A program made the translations under genes and the position numbers. Shown piece after piece: positions 1 to 8,263 of a stretch of DNA of 64,000 nt (its first letter is position 1; every line of letters starts with the position of its first letter). Below the pieces are notes generated by a model, which made no database searches, had not been told where the DNA came from, and worked only from the letters and a program-made list of their open reading frames with translations. Origin of the DNA: Burkholderia diffusa (GTDB taxonomy: Bacteria > Pseudomonadota > Gammaproteobacteria > Burkholderiales > Burkholderiaceae); NCBI RefSeq assembly GCF_902499115.1, contig NZ_CABVPN010000016.1:1-64000 (forward strand). Direction: 5' to 3'.

Positions 1-206
1 CTTCACTTCGGCATCCGGAATTTGCGCGTCAGCACCGCCGACAAGCTCGCGCGTTGGCCTATTAATCAGCGTTTCCCTAGTCTAAAGCAGTTTCGCGTCT
101 GTCACGACAACAACGCATCCGCTGCGGCGGCACCCTCACGGGTATGCGCATGCGCCCGCGTAGCATGCGGTGCCGCAGCCTCGCCATCCGATGGAGACAC
201 ACTCGC

Positions 207-998
207 ATGAGTGCTGAACTGCTGGCCTCGCGTCCGCCCGAGAGCGAATCGACGCTCGTCCTCACGCTGTCCAATCCCGGCGCACGCAACGCGCTGCATC
301 CCGACATGTATGCGGCCGGCGTCGAGGCGCTCGCCACCGCCGAGCGCGACCCCGCCATTCGCGCGGTCGTGCTCACGGGTGCCGATCGCTTCTTTTGCGC
401 AGGCGGCAACCTGAACCGGCTGCTCGACAACCGCTCGAAGGATCCGTCCTATCAGGCCGACAGCATCGATCAACTCGCCGCGTGGATCACGGCGATCCGC
501 GCAGCGACCAAGCCCGTGATCGCGGCAGTCGAAGGTGCGGCGGCCGGCGCGGGCTTTTCGCTCGCGCTCGCGTGCGACCTGGTCGTTGCCGCGCACGACG
601 CGAAGTTCGTGATGTCGTACGCGCGCGTCGGCCTCACGCCCGACGGCGGCGGCTCGTGGTTCCTCTCGCGCGCACTGCCGCGTGCGCTCGCCGCCGAAAT
701 CCTGTTCGAGGGCAAGCCCGTCGCGGCCGACCGCCTGCATGCGCTCGGCGTCGTCAATCGGCTCGCCGTGCCCGGTGCCGCGCTGTCCGACGCGCTCGCG
801 TGGGCCGACTCGCTTGCCGGCATCTCGCCGAACGCGCTCACGCGCATCAAGTCGCTGCTCGACGATGCGGCCGCACAGCCGCTCGATGCGCATCTGGACA
901 CCGAGCGCGATCACTTCGTCGCATCGTTGCATCATGCGGACGCATTCGAAGGGATTACCGCATTCCTCGAGAAACGCCAACCGCACTACAGGCGCTGA
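207..998 (+). CDS. Enoyl-CoA hydratase/isomerase family protein
   Basis: A 263-residue crotonase-fold protein, expected to hydrate or isomerise enoyl-CoA thioesters in the cytoplasm. The two oxyanion-hole segments are visible: CAGGNL at residues 64-69 and GAAAGAG at 110-116. The stretch GLTPDGGGS around 142-150 carries an Asp (D146) where classical enoyl-CoA hydratases have a catalytic Glu. This resembles the PaaG/isomerase-like branch, so the exact reaction is uncertain. I chose ATG 207 because GGAG lies about 10 nt upstream and the family starts near there; an in-frame ATG at 144 would add an Arg-rich, unconserved extension. It converges on a minus-strand operon for two acyl-CoA dehydrogenases and two MaoC hydratases, suggesting a shared role in acyl-CoA breakdown. 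Confidence 0.85.
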   Translation: MSAELLASRPPESESTLVLTLSNPGARNALHPDMYAAGVEALATAERDPAIRAVVLTGADRFFCAGGNLNRLLDNRSKDPSYQADSIDQLAAWITAIRAATKPVIAAVEGAAAGAGFSLALACDLVVAAHDAKFVMSYARVGLTPDGGGSWFLSRALPRALAAEILFEGKPVAADRLHALGVVNRLAVPGAALSDALAWADSLAGISPNALTRIKSLLDDAAAQPLDAHLDTERDHFVASLHHADAFEGITAFLEKRQPHYRR

Positions 999-1168
999 TA
1001 CGCAAGCCCTCGCCGTAGCGGCGTTTCGGTCGCCGCAACGCCATGCACGCGCAGGCGCGCGGCCGCACGTTTCCGTCGCCTGCAGCCCGCATCGATCCAT
1101 GCTCTAATGACCGCCTGTCGCGGCGCCCCGCCGGCGCCGTTTTCGCGCATGCAATAATGGAGTTGACG

Positions 1169-1861
1169 ATGATCGACGTCTACAGCTGGGCGACCCCGAA
1201 CGGCCACAAGGTACACATCATGCTCGAGGAAACGGGCCTCGCGTATCGTGCGCATCCGGTCGATATCGGTGCGGGCGACCAGTTCAAGCCCGAATTCCTG
1301 AAGATCAGCCCGAACAACAAGATCCCCGCGATCGTCGACTCGGACGGCCCCGGCGGCAAGCCGATCTCGCTGTTCGAATCGGGCGCGATCCTCGTGTACC
1401 TGGCGGAAAAGACCGGCAAGTTCCTGCCAACCGAGCCGGCCGAGCGCTACGCGACGCTCGAATGGCTGATGTTTCAGATGGGCGGCGTCGGCCCGATGCT
1501 CGGGCAGGCGCATCACTTCCGGCTGTATGCGCCGGAGAAGATCGAGTACGCGGTCAATCGCTACACGAACGAAGCGAAGCGCCTGTACAACGTGATGGAA
1601 AAGCGTCTCGGCGAATCCGAATTTCTCGCCGGCGACACGTACACGATCGCGGACATTGCGACGTTCCCGTGGACGCGCTCGTGGCAGAATCAGGGCATCG
1701 CGCTCGACGAACTGCCAAACGTGAAGCACTGGCACGAAACGATTGCCGCGCGTCCGGCCGTGCAGCGCGGCGTCGAAGTACTCGCATCGCTGCGCAAGCC
1801 GCTGCAGGACGACAAGGCGCGCGAAATGCTGTTCGGTGCGACGCAATACGCAAAGCACTGA
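1169..1861 (+). CDS. Glutathione S-transferase, YfcG/YghU-type
   Basis: A 230-residue cytosolic GST. The N-terminal thioredoxin fold begins MIDVYSWATPNGHKV, matching the Nu-class YfcG type in which Thr9 and Asn11 contact glutathione. ESGAILVYLAEKTG is the conserved end of the N-domain, and the C-terminal helical domain follows. YfcG-type enzymes act as glutathione-dependent disulfide-bond reductases more than as conjugating transferases (family knowledge). ATG 1169 is preferred because GGAG sits 7 nt upstream and it matches the family N-terminus; ATG 1157 is also possible. The 170 nt between it and the preceding gene hold no recognisable feature. Confidence 0.9.
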   Translation: MIDVYSWATPNGHKVHIMLEETGLAYRAHPVDIGAGDQFKPEFLKISPNNKIPAIVDSDGPGGKPISLFESGAILVYLAEKTGKFLPTEPAERYATLEWLMFQMGGVGPMLGQAHHFRLYAPEKIEYAVNRYTNEAKRLYNVMEKRLGESEFLAGDTYTIADIATFPWTRSWQNQGIALDELPNVKHWHETIAARPAVQRGVEVLASLRKPLQDDKAREMLFGATQYAKH

Positions 1862-1912
1862 CGAACCACGCAACAAGCGACGCGGCGGCATCCATCGACG
1901 CCGCCGCGCGCA

Positions 1913-2389
1913 TCAGAAATAGTGCAGCGTAATGAATTCCGCCGCGCAAACGAGCAACGGCACGTCCGGACGCTCGACCTGCATCGACACAGACCACGTC
2001 ACCTGCACGCCGCCCTGAGCGGCCTCTGCGGCTTCCTTCACCGCGAACAGCGCGCGCACGCGTGCGCCGACCGGCACCGGCTTCAGGAATCGCACGCGGT
2101 TCAGTCCGTAGTTCACGCCCATCTTCTGCTCGAAGCGCATCGCATCGGTCATCAGCGCGGGAATCAGCGACAGCGTCAGGAATCCGTGCGCGATCGGGCC
2201 GCCGAACGGCGACTCGCGCCGCGCCCGCTCGGGATCGACGTGAATCCACTGATGATCGCCGGTGGCGTCGGCAAAACTATCGACGCGACGCTGGTCGATC
2301 TCGACCCAGCCGCTCGCGAGCGGCTCCGCGCCGACCCGCTCGTGCAGCGCTTGCGCCGACGCGATAAGTGGCACTGTCACGTCCGTCAT
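1913..2389 (-). CDS. MaoC-like (R)-specific enoyl-CoA hydratase, second copy
   Basis: A 158-residue single hot-dog-fold MaoC dehydratase. DATGDHQWIH (residues 41-50) supplies the catalytic Asp45 and His50 of the hydratase-2 motif, followed by FGGPIAHGF. These enzymes hydrate trans-2-enoyl-CoA to (R)-3-hydroxyacyl-CoA. The start ATG overlaps the stop of the preceding MaoC gene (ATGA), so the two are translationally coupled. Adjacent paired MaoC proteins often form a heterodimer or handle related substrates; that is inference here. It is the last gene of a four-gene acyl-CoA operon. Confidence 0.88.
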   Translation of the reverse strand: MTDVTVPLIASAQALHERVGAEPLASGWVEIDQRRVDSFADATGDHQWIHVDPERARRESPFGGPIAHGFLTLSLIPALMTDAMRFEQKMGVNYGLNRVRFLKPVPVGARVRALFAVKEAAEAAQGGVQVTWSVSMQVERPDVPLLVCAAEFITLHYF

Positions 2390-2847
2390 GCGCCTACCCC
2401 TTGCGGATGACGCAGTCCGAAGATCACCTTGGTATGCACGGTGATCACCGTGTCGCCGGCACCGTTGACGCCGATCCACTCCGTCGACACGATGCCGCGA
2501 TCGGGCTTGCTCGCCGACACGCGCTTGTCGTGGACCTTCTGGTACATCGTGATCGTGTCGCCGGCACGCACGGGCTTTAGCCAGCGGATCGAGTCGATGC
2601 CGGGCGAGCCCATGCTGGTCGAATCCGGCCCCAGCTTCTTGATGAGCAGGCTCATGAACACCGAACACGTATGCCAGCCGCTCGCAACCAGTCCACCGAA
2701 CGGCGATGCCTTGCCGGCCGCTTCATCGAGGTGGAACGGTTGCGGATCGTAGCGTAGCGCGAACGCCTTGATGTCGTCCGATTCGAACGTATAGCGGCCG
2801 ATTTCGGTCGTACTGCCGACTTCCAGATCTTCGTAACTGATACCCAC
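2386..2847 (-). CDS. MaoC-like (R)-specific enoyl-CoA hydratase, first copy
   Basis: A 153-residue hot-dog-fold protein with the hydratase-2 motif YDPQPFHLD at residues 33-41 (D34 and H39 catalytic) and FGGLVASGW downstream. It is predicted to hydrate 2-enoyl-CoA. It follows two acyl-CoA dehydrogenase genes by 34 nt and overlaps the next MaoC gene by 4 nt, so desaturation and hydration are encoded together. The natural substrate cannot be read from sequence: fatty acid, branched acid, or a steroid or terpene side chain are all possible. Confidence 0.88.
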   Translation of the reverse strand: MGISYEDLEVGSTTEIGRYTFESDDIKAFALRYDPQPFHLDEAAGKASPFGGLVASGWHTCSVFMSLLIKKLGPDSTSMGSPGIDSIRWLKPVRAGDTITMYQKVHDKRVSASKPDRGIVSTEWIGVNGAGDTVITVHTKVIFGLRHPQGVGA

Positions 2848-2881
2848 TGTCTATCTCCTCTGGCGCGCTCACGCGCCGCCG

Positions 2882-4015
2882 TCATGCCGCGTCGGTTTGC
2901 GCGAAATCCGGCAGGGCCGCAATGCGCGCAAGATGATGATCGGTGTCGCCGAGTGTCGTCTCGATGATCGACAGCCGCTTGAACAGGTGTGCGGCGGCTA
3001 CCTCATTGGTCACGCCCATGCCGCCGTGTAGTTGCACCGCCTGCTGCCCGACGAAGCGTGCGGCCGCGCCGACCCGCGCCTTCGCGGCCGACACCGCCTT
3101 GCGACGGGCATCGGCATCGCCGCCCGCGTAACGCACCGCAGCCAGGTAAGTCAGCGAGCGCGCCTGCTCCGCATGAATCAGCATGTCGACCATCCGGTGC
3201 TGCAGTGCCTGGAAACGTGCAATCGGTACGCCGAACTGTTCGCGCGTCTTCGTGTATTCGACCGTCACGCGGTTCAGCTCGTCGAGTGCACCGACCGCTT
3301 CCGCGCAAAGCAGGAAGGTCGCGTAATCGGCAATCTGCTCGAGTGCGGCCGCATCGCGTGCGCCGCCCGTCAGCTGCCGCGCAGGCGTGTCACGCAGCTC
3401 GATCGTCGCAGCGCGCTGGCCGTCGATCGTCCGGTAGTCGACGAGTTTCGCCCCCGCGGCATCGCGCTCGACGACGAACAGGCCGATGCCGCCGCCGTCT
3501 ACCCGAGCGGGTACGATCCACGCATGCGCCTGGGCGCCGTGCTGAACGACCGACTTGGTTCCGGTCAGTCGGTACGTGCCGCCCTGCTCACGCGCGTGTG
3601 TATCGAGTGCGTACAGGTCGTAGCGCGCCCGCGGTTCGTGGAACGCAACGGCCAGGCGCTTCTGCCCTTGTGCGACCGCTTCCAGCAGCGCAGCATCGTC
3701 ACCCGTGCCGGACCCGGCGACACGCAGCGCCTCGATGCCGACCGCCGTCGCCCAGTACGGCTCGACCACGAGTGCACGGCCGAGCTCCTGCATCGCGACC
3801 AGCATGTCGACCGGGCCGCCGCCGAAACCGCCCTGTGCATCCGGCACGGGCAGCGCGGTCAGGCCCAGCTCCGCGAATGCGCTCCATTGCGCGTCCGACA
3901 CGCCGGCATCGCTTCGCACGATGCCCTGGCGTGCGTCGAAACCGTATTGCTCGCCGAGATAACGACGCAGCGCGTCGGCAAACTGTTGCTGCTCATCGGT
4001 AAAGCTGAAATCCAT
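2882..4015 (-). CDS. Acyl-CoA dehydrogenase, small-type partner subunit
   Basis: A 377-residue acyl-CoA dehydrogenase-fold flavoprotein. Features are the helical N-domain, a middle beta domain, and the C-terminal helical domain with TREQFGVPI, RFQALQHRM and LHGGMGVTNE. It sits 19 nt downstream of a 398-residue acyl-CoA dehydrogenase. Such adjacent unequal pairs commonly form alpha2beta2 heterotetramers acting on bulky CoA esters (FadE-pair type); which subunit carries the catalytic base is not settled here. Electrons would go to ETF. No frameshift is seen. Confidence 0.85.
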   Translation of the reverse strand: MDFSFTDEQQQFADALRRYLGEQYGFDARQGIVRSDAGVSDAQWSAFAELGLTALPVPDAQGGFGGGPVDMLVAMQELGRALVVEPYWATAVGIEALRVAGSGTGDDAALLEAVAQGQKRLAVAFHEPRARYDLYALDTHAREQGGTYRLTGTKSVVQHGAQAHAWIVPARVDGGGIGLFVVERDAAGAKLVDYRTIDGQRAATIELRDTPARQLTGGARDAAALEQIADYATFLLCAEAVGALDELNRVTVEYTKTREQFGVPIARFQALQHRMVDMLIHAEQARSLTYLAAVRYAGGDADARRKAVSAAKARVGAAARFVGQQAVQLHGGMGVTNEVAAAHLFKRLSIIETTLGDTDHHLARIAALPDFAQTDAA

Positions 4016-4034
4016 GGTTGTCTCCGTTCCCTGA

Positions 4035-5231
4035 TCACAGCCCCAGGATCATCTGCGCGATGATGTTCTTCTGAATCTCGTTCGAACCACCGTAGATCGA
4101 CGTCTTCCGGTAATTGAAGTAGTAGGCCGCGAGCGGCGCGGCATCATCGTCGCCCGCGCTGCTGTGTTCACGTTCGCCCTCGAGGAACGGAACGTCGAAC
4201 GGCGCGGCGAGCGGCCCGATCGCCTCGAACATCAGCTCGGTAAGCGCCTGCTGCACCTCGGTGCCCTTGATCTTCAACATTGATGCCTCGGGGCCCGGCC
4301 CCTTGCCACTCGTCTCGCGGCTCACGACACGCAGCACCGTCACCTCCAGCGCCATCAGCTCAACTTCGAGCGCGGCAACCTTCGCGGCAAACACGGGATC
4401 GGCGAGCAACGGCTTGCCGTTCTTGCGCTGGTTCGACGCCACGCGTTTCAGGAATGCGAGCTCGCGCTTCGACGCGCCGACGCGTGCGATGCCGGTGCGC
4501 TCGTGGCCCAACAGGTATTTCGCGTAAGTCCAGCCGCGGTTTTCATCGCCGACGAGATTCTCGACGGGCACCTTCACGTCCTCGAAGAACACCTCGTTGA
4601 CTTCGTGATCCTCGTCGAGCGTGATGATCGGGCGCACCGTGATGCCAGGCGTCTTCATGTCGATCAGCAGGAACGAGATGCCCTCCTGTTTCTTCGCCGC
4701 CGGATCGGTGCGCACGAGACAGAACATCATGTCCGCGTACTGACCCAGCGTCGTCCAGGTCTTCTGGCCGTTGACGACGTAGTGGTCGCCATGACGCTCG
4801 GCACGCGTGCGCAGCGATGCGAGATCCGACCCGGAGCCCGGCTCCGAATACCCCTGGCACCACCAGTCGGTACCGTCGAGAATGCGCGGCAGATAGTGGC
4901 GCTTCTGCGCTTCGCTGCCGTATTTCATCAGCACCGGCGCGACCATCGATACGCCGAACGGCAGCACGGTCGGCGCGCCGATGCGTGCGCACTCCTCATC
5001 CCAGATGTGGCGCTGCGTCGCGTTCCATTCCGGACCGCCATATTCGGCCGGCCACGCGGGCGCGGACCAGCCGCGCTGGCCGAGAATCCGGTGCCAGCTC
5101 GCGAAATCCTCGCGGTCTAGTCGTTTGTGATCGAGTACCTTGGCGCGCAGTGCATGAGGCAGGTTGGCCTCGAGCCAGACGCGGACGTCGACGCGGAACG
5201 CGTCGTCGGCGGGGGAGTAATCCAGATCCAT
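4035..5231 (-). CDS. Acyl-CoA dehydrogenase, large partner subunit
   Basis: A 398-residue acyl-CoA dehydrogenase and first gene of a four-gene operon (two dehydrogenases, two MaoC hydratases). Signatures include GYSEPGSGSDLA (FAD/substrate segment, about 130-142), GHERTGIARVGASKRE, and the C-terminal YGGSNEIQKNIIAQ motif. It desaturates acyl-CoA to 2-enoyl-CoA, feeding the MaoC genes downstream. The start is supported by AAGGAG about 10 nt upstream. That Shine-Dalgarno lies inside a strong hairpin (see 5236-5275), which could limit translation of the operon. Confidence 0.88.
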   Translation of the reverse strand: MDLDYSPADDAFRVDVRVWLEANLPHALRAKVLDHKRLDREDFASWHRILGQRGWSAPAWPAEYGGPEWNATQRHIWDEECARIGAPTVLPFGVSMVAPVLMKYGSEAQKRHYLPRILDGTDWWCQGYSEPGSGSDLASLRTRAERHGDHYVVNGQKTWTTLGQYADMMFCLVRTDPAAKKQEGISFLLIDMKTPGITVRPIITLDEDHEVNEVFFEDVKVPVENLVGDENRGWTYAKYLLGHERTGIARVGASKRELAFLKRVASNQRKNGKPLLADPVFAAKVAALEVELMALEVTVLRVVSRETSGKGPGPEASMLKIKGTEVQQALTELMFEAIGPLAAPFDVPFLEGEREHSSAGDDDAAPLAAYYFNYRKTSIYGGSNEIQKNIIAQMILGL

Positions 5232-5235
5232 GCGC

Positions 5236-5275
5236 AGTGTCTCCTTGCCGCGGCCGTCCGGCCCGGCAAGGACAC
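5236..5275 (-). promoter_or_regulatory. Hairpin sequestering the acyl-CoA dehydrogenase Shine-Dalgarno
   Basis: On the minus strand TCCTTGCCG (5272-5264) pairs perfectly with CGGCAAGGA (5250-5242). The loop is itself GC-rich, and an outer GTG/CAC extension lies beyond a 2-nt bulge. The 3' arm contains the AAGGAG ribosome binding site of the gene starting at 5231. There is no U-tract, so it is not an intrinsic terminator. An effect on translation is inferred. Confidence 0.45.
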
Positions 5276-5285
5276 ACTGCGTACG

Positions 5286-5708
5286 TCATTGCAGCGGTTC
5301 TTTCAGCGCGGCAGGAATCGGTAGCGGCATCACGTCGATGCCTTCTTCGACCAAGGATTGCGCATCCTCCGGCGTCGTGACGCCACGAATGCTGCGCGCC
5401 GGCGCCTCGTTGTAATGAATGCGCCGCGCTTCCTCGGCGAAGCGCTCGCCCACGTTCTCGGTCTTCTCCAGCACCTCGCGCAGTGCGCGCATCACCTGCG
5501 CCTGCAACGCACGCGGATCGGCCGGCGGCGCCTGCGTCGCACCCGACAGGTTAAGGCGCGGCGCCGACGGCATCCGGTTGATCTCGGTCGTCCCGCACAC
5601 CGGACATTCGACCAGCTTGCGGGACAACTGCGCTTCGAACTCATCGGCGGAAGCGAACCAGCCTTCGAACCGATGACCGTGCGGGCACTGTAAATCGAGG
5701 ACCTTCAT
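5286..5708 (-). CDS. DUF1178 family zinc-ribbon protein
   Basis: A 140-residue conserved protein of unknown function. Its N-terminus has CPHGH (C8, H10, H12) and CPVC (C35, C38), a likely zinc ribbon. The middle has GATQAPPADPRALQAQ, and the C-terminus has IHYNEAPARSIRG, which is characteristic of DUF1178. It lies 54 nt upstream of the acyl-CoA dehydrogenase operon on the same strand. Between them is the SD-sequestering hairpin, so cotranscription is uncertain. No function is assigned. Confidence 0.85.
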   Translation of the reverse strand: MKVLDLQCPHGHRFEGWFASADEFEAQLSRKLVECPVCGTTEINRMPSAPRLNLSGATQAPPADPRALQAQVMRALREVLEKTENVGERFAEEARRIHYNEAPARSIRGVTTPEDAQSLVEEGIDVMPLPIPAALKEPLQ

Positions 5709-5844
5709 GCTGAATCAGGGCGTGTGGCGAGTGTAGCGCAAAACGCGCTTTTGTGAACGATCGTGCTAAACGAGGATCGCGCGGCCGGACAGCGGCCGCG
5801 TCACAGAATTGTAACGCGGCGCCCCACTCGCCGCTGACGCGCCG

Positions 5845-6435
5845 TCAGGGCTTCTCGACCGGGCCGAGCGGCCAGGTGCCGGACAGCACCTTGTCGAGCC
5901 ACATTGCGCCGATGATCGTCTTCACGTCAGTGATCTGGCCTGTGCGCACCCACTCCTGCAGGTCGGGCAGCGTCGCCGTGAAGGTTTCGAGGAATTCGCC
6001 TTCGTCGAGCTTACGCTCGCCGGCCGTCAGGCCGCGCGCGAGATACAGGTCGATGAATTCGGTCGAATAGGAAATGATCGGGTGAATTCGGGCAAGGAAC
6101 ACGTATTCGCGCGCCGTGTAGCCGGTTTCCTCGCGCAGTTCGCGCACCGCGCAGGCGAGCGCGCCCTCGTTCGGATCAAGTTTGCCGGCAGGGAATTCGG
6201 CCATGACCTTGCCGATCGGATAGCGATACTGGCTTTCCATCAGCACGCGGCCGTCGTCGAACAGCGGGATCACCATCACCGCGCCGGGGTGCTGGACGTA
6301 TTCGCGCGTGGCCTGCTTGCCGTCGGGCAAACGAACGGTATCGCGCTTCAGCTTGAGGAACGAGCCGTCGAAAATCGCCTCGCTCTCGAGGCAGGTTTCG
6401 GTCAGTGCGGCGTCGTGATTGGGTAGTTCGGCCAT
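5845..6435 (-). CDS. Nudix hydrolase, ADP-ribose pyrophosphatase type
   Basis: A 196-residue Nudix enzyme. The full Nudix box G-x5-E-x7-RE-x2-EE-x-G is at residues 84-106, with metal-binding REL-REE. The N-terminal segment plus the REYVQHPGAVMVIP stretch are typical of NudF/ADP-ribose pyrophosphatases, which split ADP-ribose to AMP and ribose 5-phosphate. ATG 6435 is chosen because GGAG lies 9 nt upstream and the family start matches; a longer open frame upstream is not conserved-looking. It follows the DUF2818 gene by 41 nt on the same strand, so it could ride on the nuo transcript. Confidence 0.88.
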   Translation of the reverse strand: MAELPNHDAALTETCLESEAIFDGSFLKLKRDTVRLPDGKQATREYVQHPGAVMVIPLFDDGRVLMESQYRYPIGKVMAEFPAGKLDPNEGALACAVRELREETGYTAREYVFLARIHPIISYSTEFIDLYLARGLTAGERKLDEGEFLETFTATLPDLQEWVRTGQITDVKTIIGAMWLDKVLSGTWPLGPVEKP

Positions 6436-6476
6436 CGGCGGGCTCCGGAGGAATGAGCACGCGACGGCCGAAGCCG

Positions 6477-6773
6477 TCAGCGTCGTTTGACGAGATACTG
6501 GAACGTGAAGCCGGGAAACGCGAATACAACGAAAAGACTGAACGTGATCGCGTAGAACTGCCAGCCCTGTTCGAAGCGGTTGCCGGCGCGCGACTCGAGC
6601 CAGAAGCCGAGCGCACCGACGACGAAATACAGCACGATCAGTTCGCCGATCCGAACCCACGCGTTCTTCTTCGTCGCACCGATCGGCACGACGGCGAAAA
6701 GGCGTTGGTTCAGGAACGGTACGTTGGCGCATACGAGCGCCAACAGCACGATGAACCAGCCGGCTGCCGACAT
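6477..6773 (-). CDS. DUF2818 membrane protein coupled to nuoN
   Basis: A 98-residue protein with about three hydrophobic helices (residues 5-23, 42-60, 70-90) and a basic C-terminus LVKRR, matching the DUF2818 family. Its ATG overlaps the nuoN stop codon by one base (TAATG), implying translational coupling to the last complex I gene. The position immediately after nuoN suggests a role in complex I assembly or stability, but this is inference. I know of no biochemical function for the family. Confidence 0.8.
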   Translation of the reverse strand: MSAAGWFIVLLALVCANVPFLNQRLFAVVPIGATKKNAWVRIGELIVLYFVVGALGFWLESRAGNRFEQGWQFYAITFSLFVVFAFPGFTFQYLVKRR

Positions 6774-8239
6774 TACAGCGGCAGCGTGTGACGGATCGCC
6801 TGCAGGCAGGCCGTCAGCAGCGGGCTCGGGATCAGGCCGAGCACCACGACTGCAATACCGTTCAGCACGAGGATCGTGCGCTTGCAGAAATCGCCGGTGA
6901 CCGGAGTCGCGTCCTGCGGGGCATCGAAGTACATCAGCTTGACGATGCGCAGGTAGTAGAACGCGCCGAACAGCGACGTGATCACGGCCAGCACGGCCAG
7001 CCACGTGAGACCCGCGTTGACGGTCGCCTCGAGCACCGCGAGCTTCGCGTAGAAACCAACGGTCGGCGGGATACCGGCCAGCGAGAACATCATGACCATC
7101 ATCACGAACGCGAACACCGGGCTGCGCTTGTTCAGGCCCTTGAAGTCGTCGATCGTTTCCGCTTCGAAATCGCGGCGTGCGAGCAGCATCACCACGCCGA
7201 ACGAGCCGAGCGTCGTGATCAGGTAGACGATCGCGTAGAACATCGCCGAGCTGTACGCGTTCGCCGGTGCGGCCGCGTCGCCCTTCACGATGCCGGCGAG
7301 CAGGCCGAGCAGCACGAAGCCCATGTTCGAGATCGCCGAGTACGCGAGCATCCGCTTGATGTTGCGCTGGACGATACCGGTGATGTTACCCACGATCAGC
7401 GACAGCGCGGCGAGGATCACGAGCGCGGTCTGCCAGTTCTGAGCGAGCGGCAGCAGGCCCATCACCAGGAAGCGCAGGCCCCACGCGAACGCGGCAACCT
7501 TCGGGCCGCCGCCGACGAACAGCGTCATCGCGGTCGGTGCGCCCTGGTAGACATCCGGCACCCACATGTGGAACGGCACGGCGCCGAGCTTGAACGCGAT
7601 ACCGGCGACGATGAAGACCACGCCGAACATCAGCACGGCCGCGTCGGTGTTGCCGCCGACCGCCTTGTACACCTCGCCCAGCTCAAGCGAGCCGGTCGCG
7701 CCGTAGAGCATCGAAATGCCGTACAGCACGAAGCCCGACGCGAGCGCGCCCAGCACGTAGTACTTCATCGCGGCTTCGCTCGACTGAGCGACATCGCGGC
7801 GCAGCGCGATGACGGCGTACAGCGACAGCGACATCAGTTCGAGGCCGAGGTACAGCGTCAGGAAGTTGTTGCCCGACACCATCACCAGTTGACCGAGCAG
7901 CGAGAACATGCCCAGCAGGAACACGTCGCCGCGGAACATGTCGCGGTCTTCGAGGTACTTGCGCGAATAGACGAGCGAGACCGCGAAGCCGAGCGACACG
8001 ACGGCCTTCATCATGCTCGCGAACGAGTCGACGACGACCATCCGCGAGAAGAAGTAATACTGCTGCGGGTCCAGCGCCTGCACCGCGAACCACACGCCGG
8101 CAACGACCGACGAAACCACCGCGATCAGATAGGTCAGGCGGCGGCCAGCAGCACCGGTAAAGGTGTCGTTCAGCCATGCGACGACGACGGCGACCATCAC
8201 CAGCGCGTCAGGCAACAGGACATTCATAGGAGCGTTCAT
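6773..8239 (-). CDS. nuoN: NADH-quinone oxidoreductase subunit N
   Basis: A 488-residue polytopic protein of about 14 transmembrane helices and one of three antiporter-like proton-pumping subunits of complex I in the inner membrane. Conserved charged helices are visible (for example LYLGLELMSLSLY and GVVFIVAGIAFKLGAVPFHMWVPDVYQGAP, split here by context). It is the last nuo gene, 24 nt after nuoM, and overlaps the DUF2818 start by one base. Length agrees with bacterial NuoN. Confidence 0.97.
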   Translation of the reverse strand: MNAPMNVLLPDALVMVAVVVAWLNDTFTGAAGRRLTYLIAVVSSVVAGVWFAVQALDPQQYYFFSRMVVVDSFASMMKAVVSLGFAVSLVYSRKYLEDRDMFRGDVFLLGMFSLLGQLVMVSGNNFLTLYLGLELMSLSLYAVIALRRDVAQSSEAAMKYYVLGALASGFVLYGISMLYGATGSLELGEVYKAVGGNTDAAVLMFGVVFIVAGIAFKLGAVPFHMWVPDVYQGAPTAMTLFVGGGPKVAAFAWGLRFLVMGLLPLAQNWQTALVILAALSLIVGNITGIVQRNIKRMLAYSAISNMGFVLLGLLAGIVKGDAAAPANAYSSAMFYAIVYLITTLGSFGVVMLLARRDFEAETIDDFKGLNKRSPVFAFVMMVMMFSLAGIPPTVGFYAKLAVLEATVNAGLTWLAVLAVITSLFGAFYYLRIVKLMYFDAPQDATPVTGDFCKRTILVLNGIAVVVLGLIPSPLLTACLQAIRHTLPL

Positions 8240-8263
8240 GATCTTGATTTCCTCCGCTCGCGA

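Noticed and set aside
1..206. A gene at the left edge of the window
   Set aside because: Short frames on both strands there have no family resemblance or ribosome binding site, and the edge cuts off context. I see nothing supportable before the enoyl-CoA hydratase.
5770..5800. CGCGGCC/GGCCGCG inverted repeat between DUF1178 and the Nudix gene
   Set aside because: It has no U-tract on either strand, and GC-rich palindromes of this size are expected by chance in this genome.
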